64,000 bases of DNA. It comes from Plotosus lineatus (lineage: Eukaryota; Chordata; Actinopteri; Siluriformes; Plotosidae). The position numbers and the translations under genes are program-made. The notes below the pieces were generated by a model. The model saw only the letters and a program-made list of their open reading frames with translations, searched no databases and was not told the origin of the DNA. Location of the stretch: positions 39,616,064 to 39,680,063 of the forward strand of contig CM045734.1 in assembly GCA_024760905.1 (NCBI GenBank). The letters run 5' to 3'. Positions 32,401 to 45,947 of the stretch are shown here, in pieces. How positions within the stretch are numbered: the stretch's first letter is position 1; every line of letters starts with the position of its first letter.

Positions 32401-35400
32401 AAATTTCCAACGAGAAGACTTATGAGCATATTATATATATATAGAGGTTAATCGTATCATGATACTACAATTCATATCAAATATTGTGAATGTTACATTT
32501 TAGAAGAATTATCACTTTACCTTAAGAAATAAACAATATTATCGATTAGGGCAGATCACTCAGCCCGAGTTTCACGCTTTATGATATGTCTCAAACTGGT
32601 AGAGTTATCAAGAGGTTGTGGCTTTGAAGTCAGTATGTGTAGACGGTGGGGTGGTGGTGGCCTGGTGGTATAGGGCGCTGGATTGCTGATCCTAGGATTG
32701 GGGGTTTGAGTCTCACTCTCCACAAGGTTGTCACTGTCTCCCCAGTGCAGCTAACTGGGTTATTAAAGGCCGGCCATGTCTCTCACTGTCTATGGTGAGA
32801 GGTTCGTGTAAAAGAACCATTGCTGACTTTCGTAAAGAGTAGCTGCATAGCCGTCAGCGTGTTTTTGCCCCATGCTAAGGGTTGTGTCAGGAAGGGCATC
32901 CGACATAAAAACCTATGCCAAATCAAACATGCAATTATTTGCTGTGGTGACCCCTGAGAGAAGGGGGGGGGAACAGCCGAAAGGAAAAGAAGAAGACACT
33001 CAGTATGTGTAGACCGTGGGAATAATGTTCGGCCCCAATCCAGCTTTAATACCCGTTCTTTCATAACACTTCCAGTCAATGCCCCCAAAAGAAAAACAAA
33101 ATGTACAGTACACTAAATGATTACTGAAAACACAATGATGATTAATAATGTAGAATTCAAGGTAGGGCCCAGTGTTGGAACAGGAAATGATACGGTCTCA
33201 TAGATCCAGGGTGTTCAGTTTAAACCAGAGTTCAGTTCGGATCTACCAAGACACTGACTGCCATAAAGCATTAACTGAGCATGAATGAATCAATCAGTAC
33301 CTTGCCTAGGGATTCAGAAGCTGTTATTTTATGTACTACTGCCATCATGAGGGCACTACTGGGAAAGTTGCTTGGGATTCACTGAGGTGAATAAAGCATA
33401 TAAAGATTAATAAATCTTGGGTGAATCTACAGTACTGTACTCATTAATACTGCTAGAATAATACAACACGTATTAACTATTATTTTACCTCGCAGCTTGG
33501 TTCATTCATTGCGAGATTACGGAACCAGTTGTGGTAATCCAGCATGTTGTTGGTGGTGCAGGTGAGAAGCTGTCTACACAGCATTCGCCAAGGCAGCTCC
33601 AAATGCAGCACATGGCCGACAGCACAGCTCCAGTCATTCAGACGAATGAGACCTGAGAATGGATCAGGAGGAAAAGCTTTTGCGAGCTTTGCTGTAATTA
33701 TAATCTGGATTTTAGGGGACTATAATAAATGTAATAGTGTTCACTACATTTGTTGATTTGATTTGGATCACATTTGTTTGTAATTCCACTGTCTGTACAA
33801 TTTGTCATAATGTTATATCCTCTTATGAAATCTGGCTGAATGAAGATGAATGGTGCAGAGGAACACTAAAAAGGAACAAATTAAATTTCACTCTAAAAAA
33901 TATCAGGTACCCATATTTCTTCATTACATTTATGGCATTTGGAAAAGACAGGAGGCAGAGCTGGAGGTAGCAGAGATGAAAATGTTGAGATTCTCTTTGG
34001 GAGTAACGAGGATGGATAGGATCAGGAATGAGCACATCAGAGGGACAGCCCATGTAAGAGGTTTTGGAGACAAAGTCAGAGAGGTAGATTGAGATGGTTT
34101 GGACATGTACAGAGGAGGGATAGTGAGTCTATTGGTAGTAGGATGCTGAGGTTGGAACTACCAGGCAGAGAAGGCCTAGAGCAAGACCAAAGAGAAGATT
34201 TATGGATGTGGTGAAGGAGGACATGAAGGTAGTTGGTGTAAGAGAAGAAGGTGCAGAGGACAGGGTGAGATGGAGGCAGATGATTCACTGTGGCGACCCC
34301 TGAAGGGAACAGCCGAAAGGAAAAAAGAAGAAGAAAACGGCAGATGTTCTTATCGAGAGCAATTTATATAACTAAGTAATTGAGGGTTAATGGCCTTGCT
34401 CAACGGCCAAACAGCAGTGGTAGTGGGGTTTGAACCCCCAGCCTTCAGGCTAAAAGAGGAGGAGTTGACTGTTAAAAAAATGGACAAAGAATACAATTTA
34501 CAATTATAGGGTGTAGCCCACCCTTGCCTGGAGTTGGCCGAGATGGGTAAATTTGAACTTGTGGAATTGTCTATTATGCAAATTATTCCTTCAAGGTGTG
34601 ACCCAAATGACGTCCAAATTGGGAAACTTTTGCCTATGCAGGTATGTGTAGAAAAGACAGATCTAAGAAAAAGTTCATATAAAAATATTGAATCTATTTC
34701 ATGGAGGATTTTTCATATTAAGTGCTTACTGTTCACTGCACTTAGGCAACTTCCCAGTCTGTCTGTCTGTCTTCCTTTCGGCTTTTTCCCTTTTACTTGG
34801 GAGTCGCCACAGCGAATCATCTGATTCGCACGTTTGATTTGGCAGAGGTTTTTACGTCGGATGCCCTTCCTGTCACAACCCTTTTAGCAAGGGACAGAAA
34901 CACGCTGACGGCTTTGCAGCTACTCTTTACGAAAGTCAGCAATGGTTCTTTTACATGAACCTCTCACCATAGACAGTGAGAGACATGGCCCGCCTTTGAT
35001 AACCCAGTTAGCCGCACTGGGGGGGGACAGTGACAAACTTTTGGAGAGTGGGACTTGAACCCCCAACCTTTGGATCAGCGATCCAGCGCCCTATACCACT
35101 AAACCTACATAAATGAGTTGTGGGTGGAAAGGTTGTGTAGTGGTAAGAACATCCACCTCACAGCAAGAGAGTTCTGGATTTGAGTCCAAACTCGGGTGTT
35201 TTGGTGTGGAGGGTACATGTTCTCCCGGTACTTGTGTGGGTTTCCTAAAGACATGCACATGAGGCTAATCAGTGGCTCCAAACTGCCTGTAGATGTGCAT
35301 CTGAATGGCTGTGTGTGTGTGTGCGCGCGTGTGTGTGTTTGCCTTGCAATGGTCTGGCGAGCTGTACAGGGTGCACCCTGCTTTCGCTCCATGTCAGCTG

Positions 35401-38400
35401 AGTTAGGCTCCAGCCTCCAAGTGACCCTAATAGGATGAAGTAATTTCGCAAATGAGTGAGAGAGAACTTTGATGGTGTATAAGTACGGTACCTGTGTTGT
35501 TCTTATCATATTCTTGAAAGGCACTGATGAGGTCTGACTTGTGTGCAAACAGTTGCTCCCTGAGGACTTTCAGAGCAGAGTGCTCTGATCGCCTGATACT
35601 AAATAGACAAGAAAGAGAACATCACTGTTTGATAAATACTAACATGGTGCCAAAGAAACCGGATGGTTTTCCTTCCGAAAATTATTCCTTGCTGAAATGA
35701 GCAAAAATATATACTGTACAGTACTTAGACAGACTTTGTCATTTACATTTACATCAAATAATACTTTAATGGAATGGCTCAGAGCAGAGCAGGAAAATAT
35801 TAATAGAAAATCAATAAATATACATATAGAACATTTGTATAGCAGATAAATGAAAGATTGCACCATCTAGTTACATTATAATATTGAACAGTAATATGGC
35901 ACAGAATGGTTGAGATTTAGATTCAAACATATTTTATTCATTTAAGAAAAGGATTGGGCACAAGTTGTCCAACTTAATAAAGCCCTCTCCAGATAATTAC
36001 ACAATTTATCCTACAACAAACAGACATCAAGAGACAGACAATGGTTAGAAAATGTACAAAAAACAAATAAAGGATGAGAGGGGGGAAAAAATATTAAAGA
36101 AAGCATTTAGTATAGTTAATATAGAAATGAACGTGTTTGAAAACGTCTTGATTTCAGTGACCTGCATTGGCATGTAAGATAAGATTAAAGGGTTTGTATA
36201 AAAGATAAAAATCACAGATGAGTGTGGTGCGTGCACAGTTTATTCATTCATTTTCCGAACTGCTTAATCCTAACTAGGGTCGCGGGGAGGCTGGTTCCCA
36301 TCTTAGCCGACATTGGACGAGGACAAAGTACACTCTAGACCAGGGGTGGGCAATTATTTTGGCCCGGGGTCAGGGTGCACCCCCCCCCCCATGATTTTTA
36401 AAATGTTTTTATTTTGTTATGACAGTATAATAAAAATGTTCTACCTCATGATAAAATAATTAAGTAAAAATTTCATGAATTTTGATTAACATTTACCGGG
36501 TCCACATCAAGGGTGAAAAAATGGGAAAATATTGATAAACTAAAAAAAGACAAAAGTAATTTAAACTTTCAGAAAATCTATGTCAATGTTTACACTTTCT
36601 TGAACAATACATATTACATTAAATGCTAGTAGTCTAAACACAGCAACTTTCAGGTTTCATGAAAAGTTACTAGAGTTTGTATCTGATGGCCTGTGTCTGA
36701 AATAAACCAATCACAGGTAAATACATATTCTATAGAGTTGTAACCTTCACAGCTACTCGTGTTCATGCACTATTCCATTAGCTTCCTCTTGCGGAGGTTT
36801 ATTCTCTCCTTCCTATCTGTTTCCACTACTCGTAGAACATTCTGAACGTGTCCTTCTGACTTAGCAGCACCAGGAAAGTCTGCACTCAGCTTCATGCCTC
36901 TTTCTGCACATTCATTAATGAGGTTAATGGCATTGATCTTTGTTTTTGAGGACGGATAAGATGACAAATTCATCCACTCAGTAACTTCTTTGGGTCGGAA
37001 ATCAGTGTCCAAACACAGCCACCTAAAGATGAACCAGGAGTGATCAAATCTTCACCACTGTTATCTTCATCTTGACTGATTTCACTGTCAGTCAGCCGAA
37101 CAGTTTTACGAGCTGTTTCTCTTTCTTTCTCAGCCTTCTCTTGGAATTCCTTTTGTTTTAGCTCTCGGGATTCTTTACACTGGATCTGGGATGCCAGTGC
37201 CTGATCATGAACACCAAATAATGCAATTCTGTCAGTTTTCATTGACTGAAGAAATTTGATATCTTCTTGGTTTTTCCATACTTGCGCTGCATCTCTAGTC
37301 CACAGAGGAAAAGTCTTCTGCAGATCAATTTCCATATCTTTCAGTTTCGCCAGTACACTTGGAGATGAACAGCGGTCGACTGGGATTTCTTGATTTTAGA
37401 ATTCTTCCCAACTACAGGGTAGTTCTACAATTTTCTCACAAGCTCTTTTCTCTGAAATCATAGGGATGTTTCCTTTCTGATAAAATGGAATTATCTTGTC
37501 CAGAACAATCTTTGCATTGTCCCTTTGTGTTCTATTGGATACTGTGCCCTGCGCTGATCCTTCGAGTTGATGGAACATGTAACTTTTTATCACCTGCTCA
37601 TTGGTTGGCAGCCTGCAGCCCGTAATTTCTTTATCCACTGCTGTTATGCCCGCTCCAAGACCAAATATAGCAGAAGATTCATGAGTATCCCTTACTTTTT
37701 TAACTGCTTTTGCCATTTTGTTGTGCTTTGTCAGTGGACAGCGAATGTATGACTACATGCTGCATTAGAGCAATACAGACGCTCCCCGACTTACGTTCAT
37801 CCGTTTTACGTTTTTTTGATTTTCTGTTTTTTTTTTTTCCAACATGGATTTACACAGTGCTTCCTGATGAATTATGCATATTTCCTTGTGCTTGATTCTG
37901 GGATGGAAGTTGCTCGGATGAAGGTGTTTTGCGGAGCCTGCAAGCTCTTGACCAAGCTATTAGCGATAGCCAAGATTTTTCTTGCAGTGACACATTGTTG
38001 GTGTAATTAGCATGCTTGGTGGGAAAGTGGTGGCTGATGTATTTGTTGAAAACCAAAATGGTTTCTTGGCAAATAAGACATACAGCCTTTGACTGGACTT
38101 GAGTAAAAAAGTATTTAGGTGTCCATTCCTTATGAACCACCCGACACTCACTGTTGACTTTTCTTTGAAATTGCTGCTGATGGGCTCTGTGCAGTAGATG
38201 AGTGATAACCAGAAATGGCTCGAGCTCCACAAGTTGTACTGCGCCTAATTTGCCACTGGTGTTGAAATGCCGTCATTACAAGTCAAAGTCAAATGAATGC
38301 AATTGATAAATCATTTCTATCAAACATGAATTCTGAATCAATCTATCTTCGGTGGGCCGATTGAAAAGACCAATGGGCCGGATGTGGCCCGCGGGCCGTA

Positions 38401-41400
38401 GCTTGCCCACCCCTGCCTAACCAGGCCATGGCAGGGCAGAAATACACTGACGGATATGCACATTGAAAGTCGGCAATGGTTCTTTTACATGCCTCTCACC
38501 ATAGACAGTGAGAGACATGGCCGGCCTTTGATAACCCAGTTAGACCTTTAATTATGTGTATTTCAGTTTGCTTTTTAAGTTCAACAGCACTCATTATAAA
38601 CGCCACTGTTTGCACGTGACTTTTAGTCCCTTCTTCTCGTACAGTAAATTAGGGAGAATTCACTAAAGAGAGATTCTTCTTAAGTTTACAGATCTGATTA
38701 AACAAAAAGGCAGGCATCTGGGTTATACTGGTGTGCTATACTGGTTTAAACTGAAAATCAAAAATCAGCTTTAATTACCTTTGTCCAAAGCTCATCTCGC
38801 GGGTCTTATTGTTGGTCTGATACTGGATAAAGTAAGGCACTAGATCCGGACCTAACCTGACCAGAGCACCCCTGTTACTGCCCAACTCGTAGTAATTAGA
38901 GGCTGAAAAAATTGTGAGGACCTGCAGACAGAAATGTGATAATTATCATTCTTTGTAATATTAAAATATTATTGTATATTTTAACCAGCAAATGAATAAT
39001 GACAGTAAATGGAAGTCATTATCTTATGCATGACAATGCTTTGAATCATCATCCTCCATCATCTGTATGTGAGAGTCACCGGAGTCACACTCATAGGAGT
39101 TTAGTATGTTCATCATGGTTTGATGTCGTAAGGTTTGGCGAAAAAATATTAGGAGAAATGCAAATGTGAGAGATCTACAGTCACTGCATGTTTTAACTGC
39201 TACTGAATCAATATCAGAGAACAATTCAATGCATTTAGAGAAGAGATTTTTTTTTTTCTTCTCTATTAGTCTCTCCGTATAAATAAAGTTTGACATTTAA
39301 AACTGGTTAGCTTTGTGCTAACTTGTAGGGTAAAATTAAAAAAATGGTGTTATAGGCATGTAAATAAATGTATAAATGTAAATGTAGTGAGCGTATAAAC
39401 GTTGTATTCAGTTGGTGTGCTGTAAATGGTGGCACATGGTATTGCTCAGCTATTTGGGTCACTGTTGTTTTGCCTTCATGGTCTAATTTGGTCTGGAACT
39501 TTCCAGCATATTAGGGAAACTTCGAGATGGACCTAGTTGCGCATGTGCCCTGGTGATGGGTCAGATGATTTAGAACATTCCAGAACAGGAACTTACCCGA
39601 ACTTTAGAGAATTTATATAAGGACCCGTTCCCAACCGGCTCATGCGGCTCATAAGGCAGATCACCCGACGCGCTTCATCCAGGTTTCGTCGTTCTAGACT
39701 TCATCACCCAAGTCCAACATCCAAGTTCATCCATAGCCAACGCGAGAATTTTCATCATTCGTTTCTTTCGATACGTGGGATTCCAAGCTTTTGACTGCTA
39801 GCGCTCGCACCTTCTGTAAATTTACCATACTGCAGCTGCTTGGTGACTATCTTTATTTTGTGACCCTTGTTCAATTTGTATTTTGTTTAGGTTTAAACTA
39901 TAAGTTATAATTCTGTCTTATTTTGTTGATATTATTAAATTGTATATATTGTATGTCGTGGTTTGTCGCGCTTTGCTGGTTTCACAGGGCACTTTACATC
40001 TTCTAAATTTCATACGTAACAATGGAAGTATGTTTAAAATTGAAACCCTTTGCCATGTATAGAACCAAATACTGTACAGGGATCCCTCACTTTCCACGGT
40101 TAATTGGGACCGAGATCCCCCCACGACCACCGAATTCCGCGAAGTAGGATCAACCCCCCGACTGACATATACATACAAGTATATGTGTATATAATATCAA
40201 TAAATACATATTCAATACTATAAATACTTATAATAACAATTAAACATTCAAAAATAACACATAAGATGTAAATAAAATATAAATACAGACACATACAGAC
40301 ACGTGCGCATGCACTCAGATGCAGGTGCATGTACTCAGATGTGCACCTCACATAAAAATGTAAACTAGTTTTGATGGGGGGGGTTTGGATTGTTTTATTT
40401 TTGTTTGTTTAGGTTTTTTTTTTTTTTTGCATAATTGGCCTTGTTTTGTGGCATTTTCCTTAACTTTTTCCCCTATTCTTCCTTAATTTCCTTATTTTTT
40501 TAATTCGATGAATATTTAAAAAAAAAAAAAAAAAACGCGATGCACTGTAGCTGCGTGAATTGAAGCGTGAAGTAGTGAGGGATCCCTGTATTGTCTTTTG
40601 GACTCGATATAGATTTCACCTGTTTACTCTCTTAAGAAAACGTCCATACGAAAGCTAAATTACAAATGACAAAATCCAGACTTCAGAGTCATTCCATAAC
40701 AACATTCGATTGTGGCATCATCTCATCTATTCAGTTACCTGACTGCTCTGGATATGCATGCATATAGTTCAGTCTTTAAAATTTTTACTTGTTTACCTTC
40801 ATCAAAATAAAGTAGCCTAGATTAGCTGTCACCTTGCGGTTATGGCAGAAATCATATCCATCTTGCTTGCATTCGTGTGAACGGATGATGAGCTGCAGGT
40901 TGTGTTTATTTAAAAAGTCTTCAGTCACGTTGGGGCCCCAATAACAGCCGCCTCCTCGCACTTCATTTGGTATGCAGCCATTTTCACTCATGGGGTCACT
41001 CCACAGCAAGTCCAGGATCTGTACATATCATCAAAGCAAATCTAGAAATATTTTTATAATATAGAGATTAAACTGAATATGATTGCTGTTCATTAAATTT
41101 TTCCCATGACTCATTTCTTATAGCTGCTTAATCCTAATTATGGTCATGGGGAGGCTGGGGCCCTTCTCAGCTGACTCTGGGCAAAGGTGGGGTACACCCT
41201 GAACAGTATGTCAGAGTATTGCAGGGCCAACACACATACAACCAACACACTCTCACATCTAGAGGCAATTTGGAACCACCAATCGGTCTACTGTGTGTTT
41301 GTTGCACTGTAATCAAAAACCCACGCAATCACGGGAAAAACATGCAAACTCCACACAGAAACTCAGCGAGCAGAGCAATCGAACCGAGGCCTTCTTGCCT

Positions 41401-43702
41401 TGAAGTGAATGTGCTAAACACTGTACTGTGCACTCCACCAATGGGCATGCTTGCTATTTCTAATTAAAGCCGACATATATTAACATTTTTCAATACAAAA
41501 TTTATGCTGAGAAGTGTACGGTAAATGGAGAGAATAAAAGGGATAAGAAGTATGTAGTTTCCTAGCAAAAGATTAATACACTCTATTCTCAGAAAACTAA
41601 AAACCTGCCACAAGCCATTTATTAATTTTGTCAATGATAATACAAAACACTATTTAACTTTTCTGTGCTATGAACTAACCTGCAGTAAATGTAAATAATA
41701 CTGTACACTAAAATAATTCATTTTCTGTCACCATTTAATCATAATTAGGGTTTTGGGGAGGCTGGCACCCATCCCAGATGACTCCGGGCAAGGGGAGAGT
41801 ACACACTGGACAGCTCCCCAGGCTATTGCAGGGCAGAAGCACGCTGACAAGCAGCTATTCTTGTTGAAAATCAACAATGGTTCTTTTACATGCCTCACAC
41901 TATAGACAGTGAGAGACATGACCAGCCATTAATAGCCCAGTTAGCTGCACTGGGTGGACAATGACAACCAGTTGAGAGTGGGGCTTGGACCCCTAACATT
42001 AGGATCAGTGATTCAGCACCTTTTACCACCAGGCCACCGCTGCCCCGACACTAAAATAATCCATTATATAATCAAGATCTAAAATGTTATCTTTTTCTTC
42101 ATCTTTCGGCTTTTCCCCTTTTTTCCAGGGTTCGCCACAGCGAATCATGTGATTCGCATGTCTGATTTGGCTTAGAATGTAGGATGCCATTCCTAACGCA
42201 ACCCTTTAGCAAGGGACGGAAACACACTAACAGCTATGCAGCTACTCTTCACGAAAGTCAGCAATGGCTCTTTTACATGAACCTCTCACCATCGACAGTG
42301 AGAGACATGGCCGGCCTTTGATAACCCAGTTAGCTGCACTGGGGCGACAGTGATAACCATGTGGAGAGTGGGACTCAAACTCCCAACCGTAGGATCAGTG
42401 ATCCAGCGCACTTCACCACCAGGCCACCACTGCCCCATAAGATCTAAAATCTTATATCCAGCCAAAATTATGTTTGATCTTGTTTTGGGAATAATCTTCT
42501 TTTCCTTTCGACTGTTCCCTTCAGGGGTCGCCACAGCAAACCTCCATCTCGCCCTGTCCTCTGCATCTTCTTCTCTTACTCCAATGACCTTCATGTCCTC
42601 CTTCACCACATCCATAAATCTCTTCTTTGGTCTTCCTCTAGGCCTTCTACCTGGTAGTTCCAACCTCAGCATCGTACTGCCAATATACTCACTATCCCTC
42701 CTCTGTACATGTCCAAACCATCTCAATCTAGCCTCTCTGACTTTGTCTCCAAAACATCTTACATGGGCTGTCCCTCTGATGTGCTCATTTCTGATCCTAT
42801 CCACCCTCGTTACTCCCAGGGAGGTCTCAACACCGTCTTGTACACTTTTCCCTTCATTCTTGCTGACACTCTCCTATCGCACATCACACCGGACACTTTT
42901 CTCCAACCATTCCAACCTGCCTGCACACGCTTCTTCACCTCTTTTCCACACTCTCCATTGCTCTGGATTGTTGAGCCTAAGTACTTAAAATCCTGCACCT
43001 TCTTTATCTCTGCTCCCTGTAACATCACCGTTCCTCCTGGGTCCTTCTCATTCACACACACATGTATTCTGATTTTCTGAGGCTAACCTTCATTCCTCTC
43101 CTTTCCAGGGCATACCTCCACCTCTCTAGATTTTCCCCCACTTGTTTTGGGAATAATATACCATAGTAATAAAGTATAATATAAGATAAAGAATAGATAA
43201 CATTTATAATGAATGAATGAAATAAAACAAGTTAAAAAAGTAATCCACCTCTTTCCACTCATTGGTGCTGTCAGGGGTTTCGATGGATTCTGCAGCTGAT
43301 TCAGGTGACATGGTTGTAGTAAAATGTTTATAGGACACGCTGCTGTCAGGCCGAGCTATGCTGTTCTGCTTGTGCTCAGTCTTGAGCTCTGTTCCCATGG
43401 TCTGAGCCACTTTGGCCGAGAAATCCTGCAAAGAACGGCACTGGAAGGTTTCCCGAGCAGGAATGGTCCTGAAATAGGTGAATGAGGTATGTCTTCTTCT
43501 CAGGATACTGTGCTTATGGGCCACTGATTTATCTTCTATCCCTATGCCCATGGAAGGCTGAATAGAGACACTATACTTCTGCGTTGGTTGCATCAGAGCA
43601 GATACATACTGCAGAAAATAACAACCACAATTATTTAGGTTAAATGACTAAAATATTGCATCATTTGTAAAACATCATGCGTAAAAATATAATGTGTGTA
43701 TG

Positions 43703-43763
<61 letters not shown>

Positions 43764-44973
43764 AAAGAGGGGAATCATGCAGAATAAATGAATCAGCACA
43801 ATGAAAAAACACATATGGGGGAATCACCAATAAAATACAAATGTCAAATATGTAAAATTTAACTAATGTGGAAATAATTTGTTTGAAAATGAGTCACTTA
43901 TGTGGAAAAATTACATGGAAAGAAATAAATTATCTGCTAAAAATGAAAATAAGGATAATCACATGGAGCCCCTGATCCACACCGGAAGGTTTTGTGTGCA
44001 CACCAGAATGTGTTCATGGTTGTATAGGAGATCACCAGTCTCCAGTCTCTTTTTTTGTCCATGTCCCCTTAGGGCAGTGGTTCTTAACCTTGTTGGCGGT
44101 ACTGAACCCCACCAGTTTCATATGCTTATTCACTGAACCCTTCTTTATTGAAAAATAAAATATGATCTTTTTTTTTTCAAACTCAAGACATAGGCACTGT
44201 ATATGTTTTTACTGGGGCACAAAAAAAAATAACCATGCGTTAAAATCACTGTGTACAAAGAACAAAACCAATAGAATGTATGAACTCCCCCCATCAAAAT
44301 TACTTACATTTTTATGTGAGATGTGCGTCTGTATGTGCGCGCGCATGTCTGTATTCATATTTTATTTACATCTTATGCATTATTTTTGAATGTTTAATTG
44401 TTATTTTAAGCATTTATAGCATTGAGTATGTATTTATTGATATTATATACATCTCCCATACACGTCAATCAGCGGGGGGTCGATCCTACTTTGCAAATCA
44501 TGCAGCTAGGACGCTGACTAGCATCACGTTCTGTTATATATGTGAATCCATGTTCGTCCGACCGCTTTCTTTTTTGCTCAACAGAGTATGGATTAAAACA
44601 TTAAGAAAGAAATCACACGACGTACCATCACAACAGTCACAATTCGAATACTGAGCACACCAAATGCCGCCAAGCAATGTAGCGTAATCACCTGCAGCCA
44701 GTGATGGCCAAGCGGGACGTGTCGTCATGACTATGAGTTGAGTGTGTGTCTTGACCTCCGCCGAACCCCTGAGACTGACTCACCAAACCCTTAGGGTTCA
44801 ATCGAACCCGGGTTAAGAACCACTGCCTTAGGGGCTCCACATAATCAGGCAAAGAGCATGCAAGAAAATAATCTTTTGCAAATACATTTAAAAAATCCTA
44901 TGAAAATAAAAATATGAAACACAAGACTGGTGCTTCACATGTGATATATGTGAATGTGTATTCATGTGTATGG

Positions 44974-45018
<45 letters not shown>

Positions 45019-45489
45019 ATATATGTATGAATCATTATATGGGTATGTTCTACTTCAAACACAGAGAATTTAAATGTAGGTTATAAAAGAAAAGTTTAAA
45101 TGTTTAACCAAATGTGGTTGCTACGTAGAACTTGCACTGGATTATTGAATTGAGAACATGAACTCAGTGATTTATTTCAATTTTGCTGTGATTACATCAT
45201 TTCTACTAGTAGCTTGCCTCAAGTACTCTTGCACTGATCTTGTTTGTGCTTAATGTTTCTTGGACTCACTCTGTGTCTGTCCATTCTGGCAACCAGTGCC
45301 AGATCAGTGCTGTCAGAGATCCCGCCATGAACAATCAGTACCTTTTGATCAATCACCGATGCCAGGGGCAACCAGCTGAATATCTTCTGCAGCAGTCGTA
45401 GAATTCGTTTACCATGCATCTGGCACACATAAGACATAATTTTAACCGAATAACAAGCAAAACAAGTATTGGTGAAATATAGTGTGTTT

Positions 45490-45533
<44 letters not shown>

Positions 45534-45905
45534 TTTTATTACAGAAGCTACTCTCACACTGAAAATTGTAGAAAAGTTACCTTCAACTGAAGTGAATTTT
45601 TAAAAAAGACCTTTGGTCTTTTTACACCCGAGCCATAGTGGCTCATCAGGCTGGTGCTTATCCCCGGTTTCCATAGCGTGAAGCGAGCAGGAGTTAAACT
45701 CCTCCTGGATGGTACGCTAGTCCATCGCAGGTTACCTTCCCAGTATATTTTTACTGGTACCCATTTATACTGATGGGTGAACAGAGGCACACTTGTGGTT
45801 GAGACCTTGCCCAGGGGTCTTAGCACAGTGAGGGTCTCAGTGGGATTTGAACTCACAACCTCCTGATCATGAGCCCAGCGCTCTAACCACTACACCATCG
45901 GCCCC

Positions 45906-45947
<42 letters not shown>

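Larger units (their letters stand above)
36341..38415 (-). mobile_element. hAT-like element with BED-finger and cargo reading frames
   Basis: Perfect 13-bp ends CAGGGGTGGGCAA and TTGCCCACCCCTG, each followed by GGCCC-rich subterminal sequence. Minus-strand fragments run 38230-37850 (BED finger), 37716-37396, 37335-36970 and 37012-36770. The element splits a B-type SINE; the 8-bp duplication is no longer clear. Confidence 0.75.

Noticed and set aside
35105..35548. 147-residue minus frame over a ppef2 exon
   Set aside because: Out of the ppef2 frame and spans a SINE and a GT tract; shadow.
42350..43080. 212- and 123-residue + frames with Ser/Leu/Pro-rich sequence
   Set aside because: Antisense of the RTE LINE coding region; similar shadows occur at 22408-22980 and 57373-57642.
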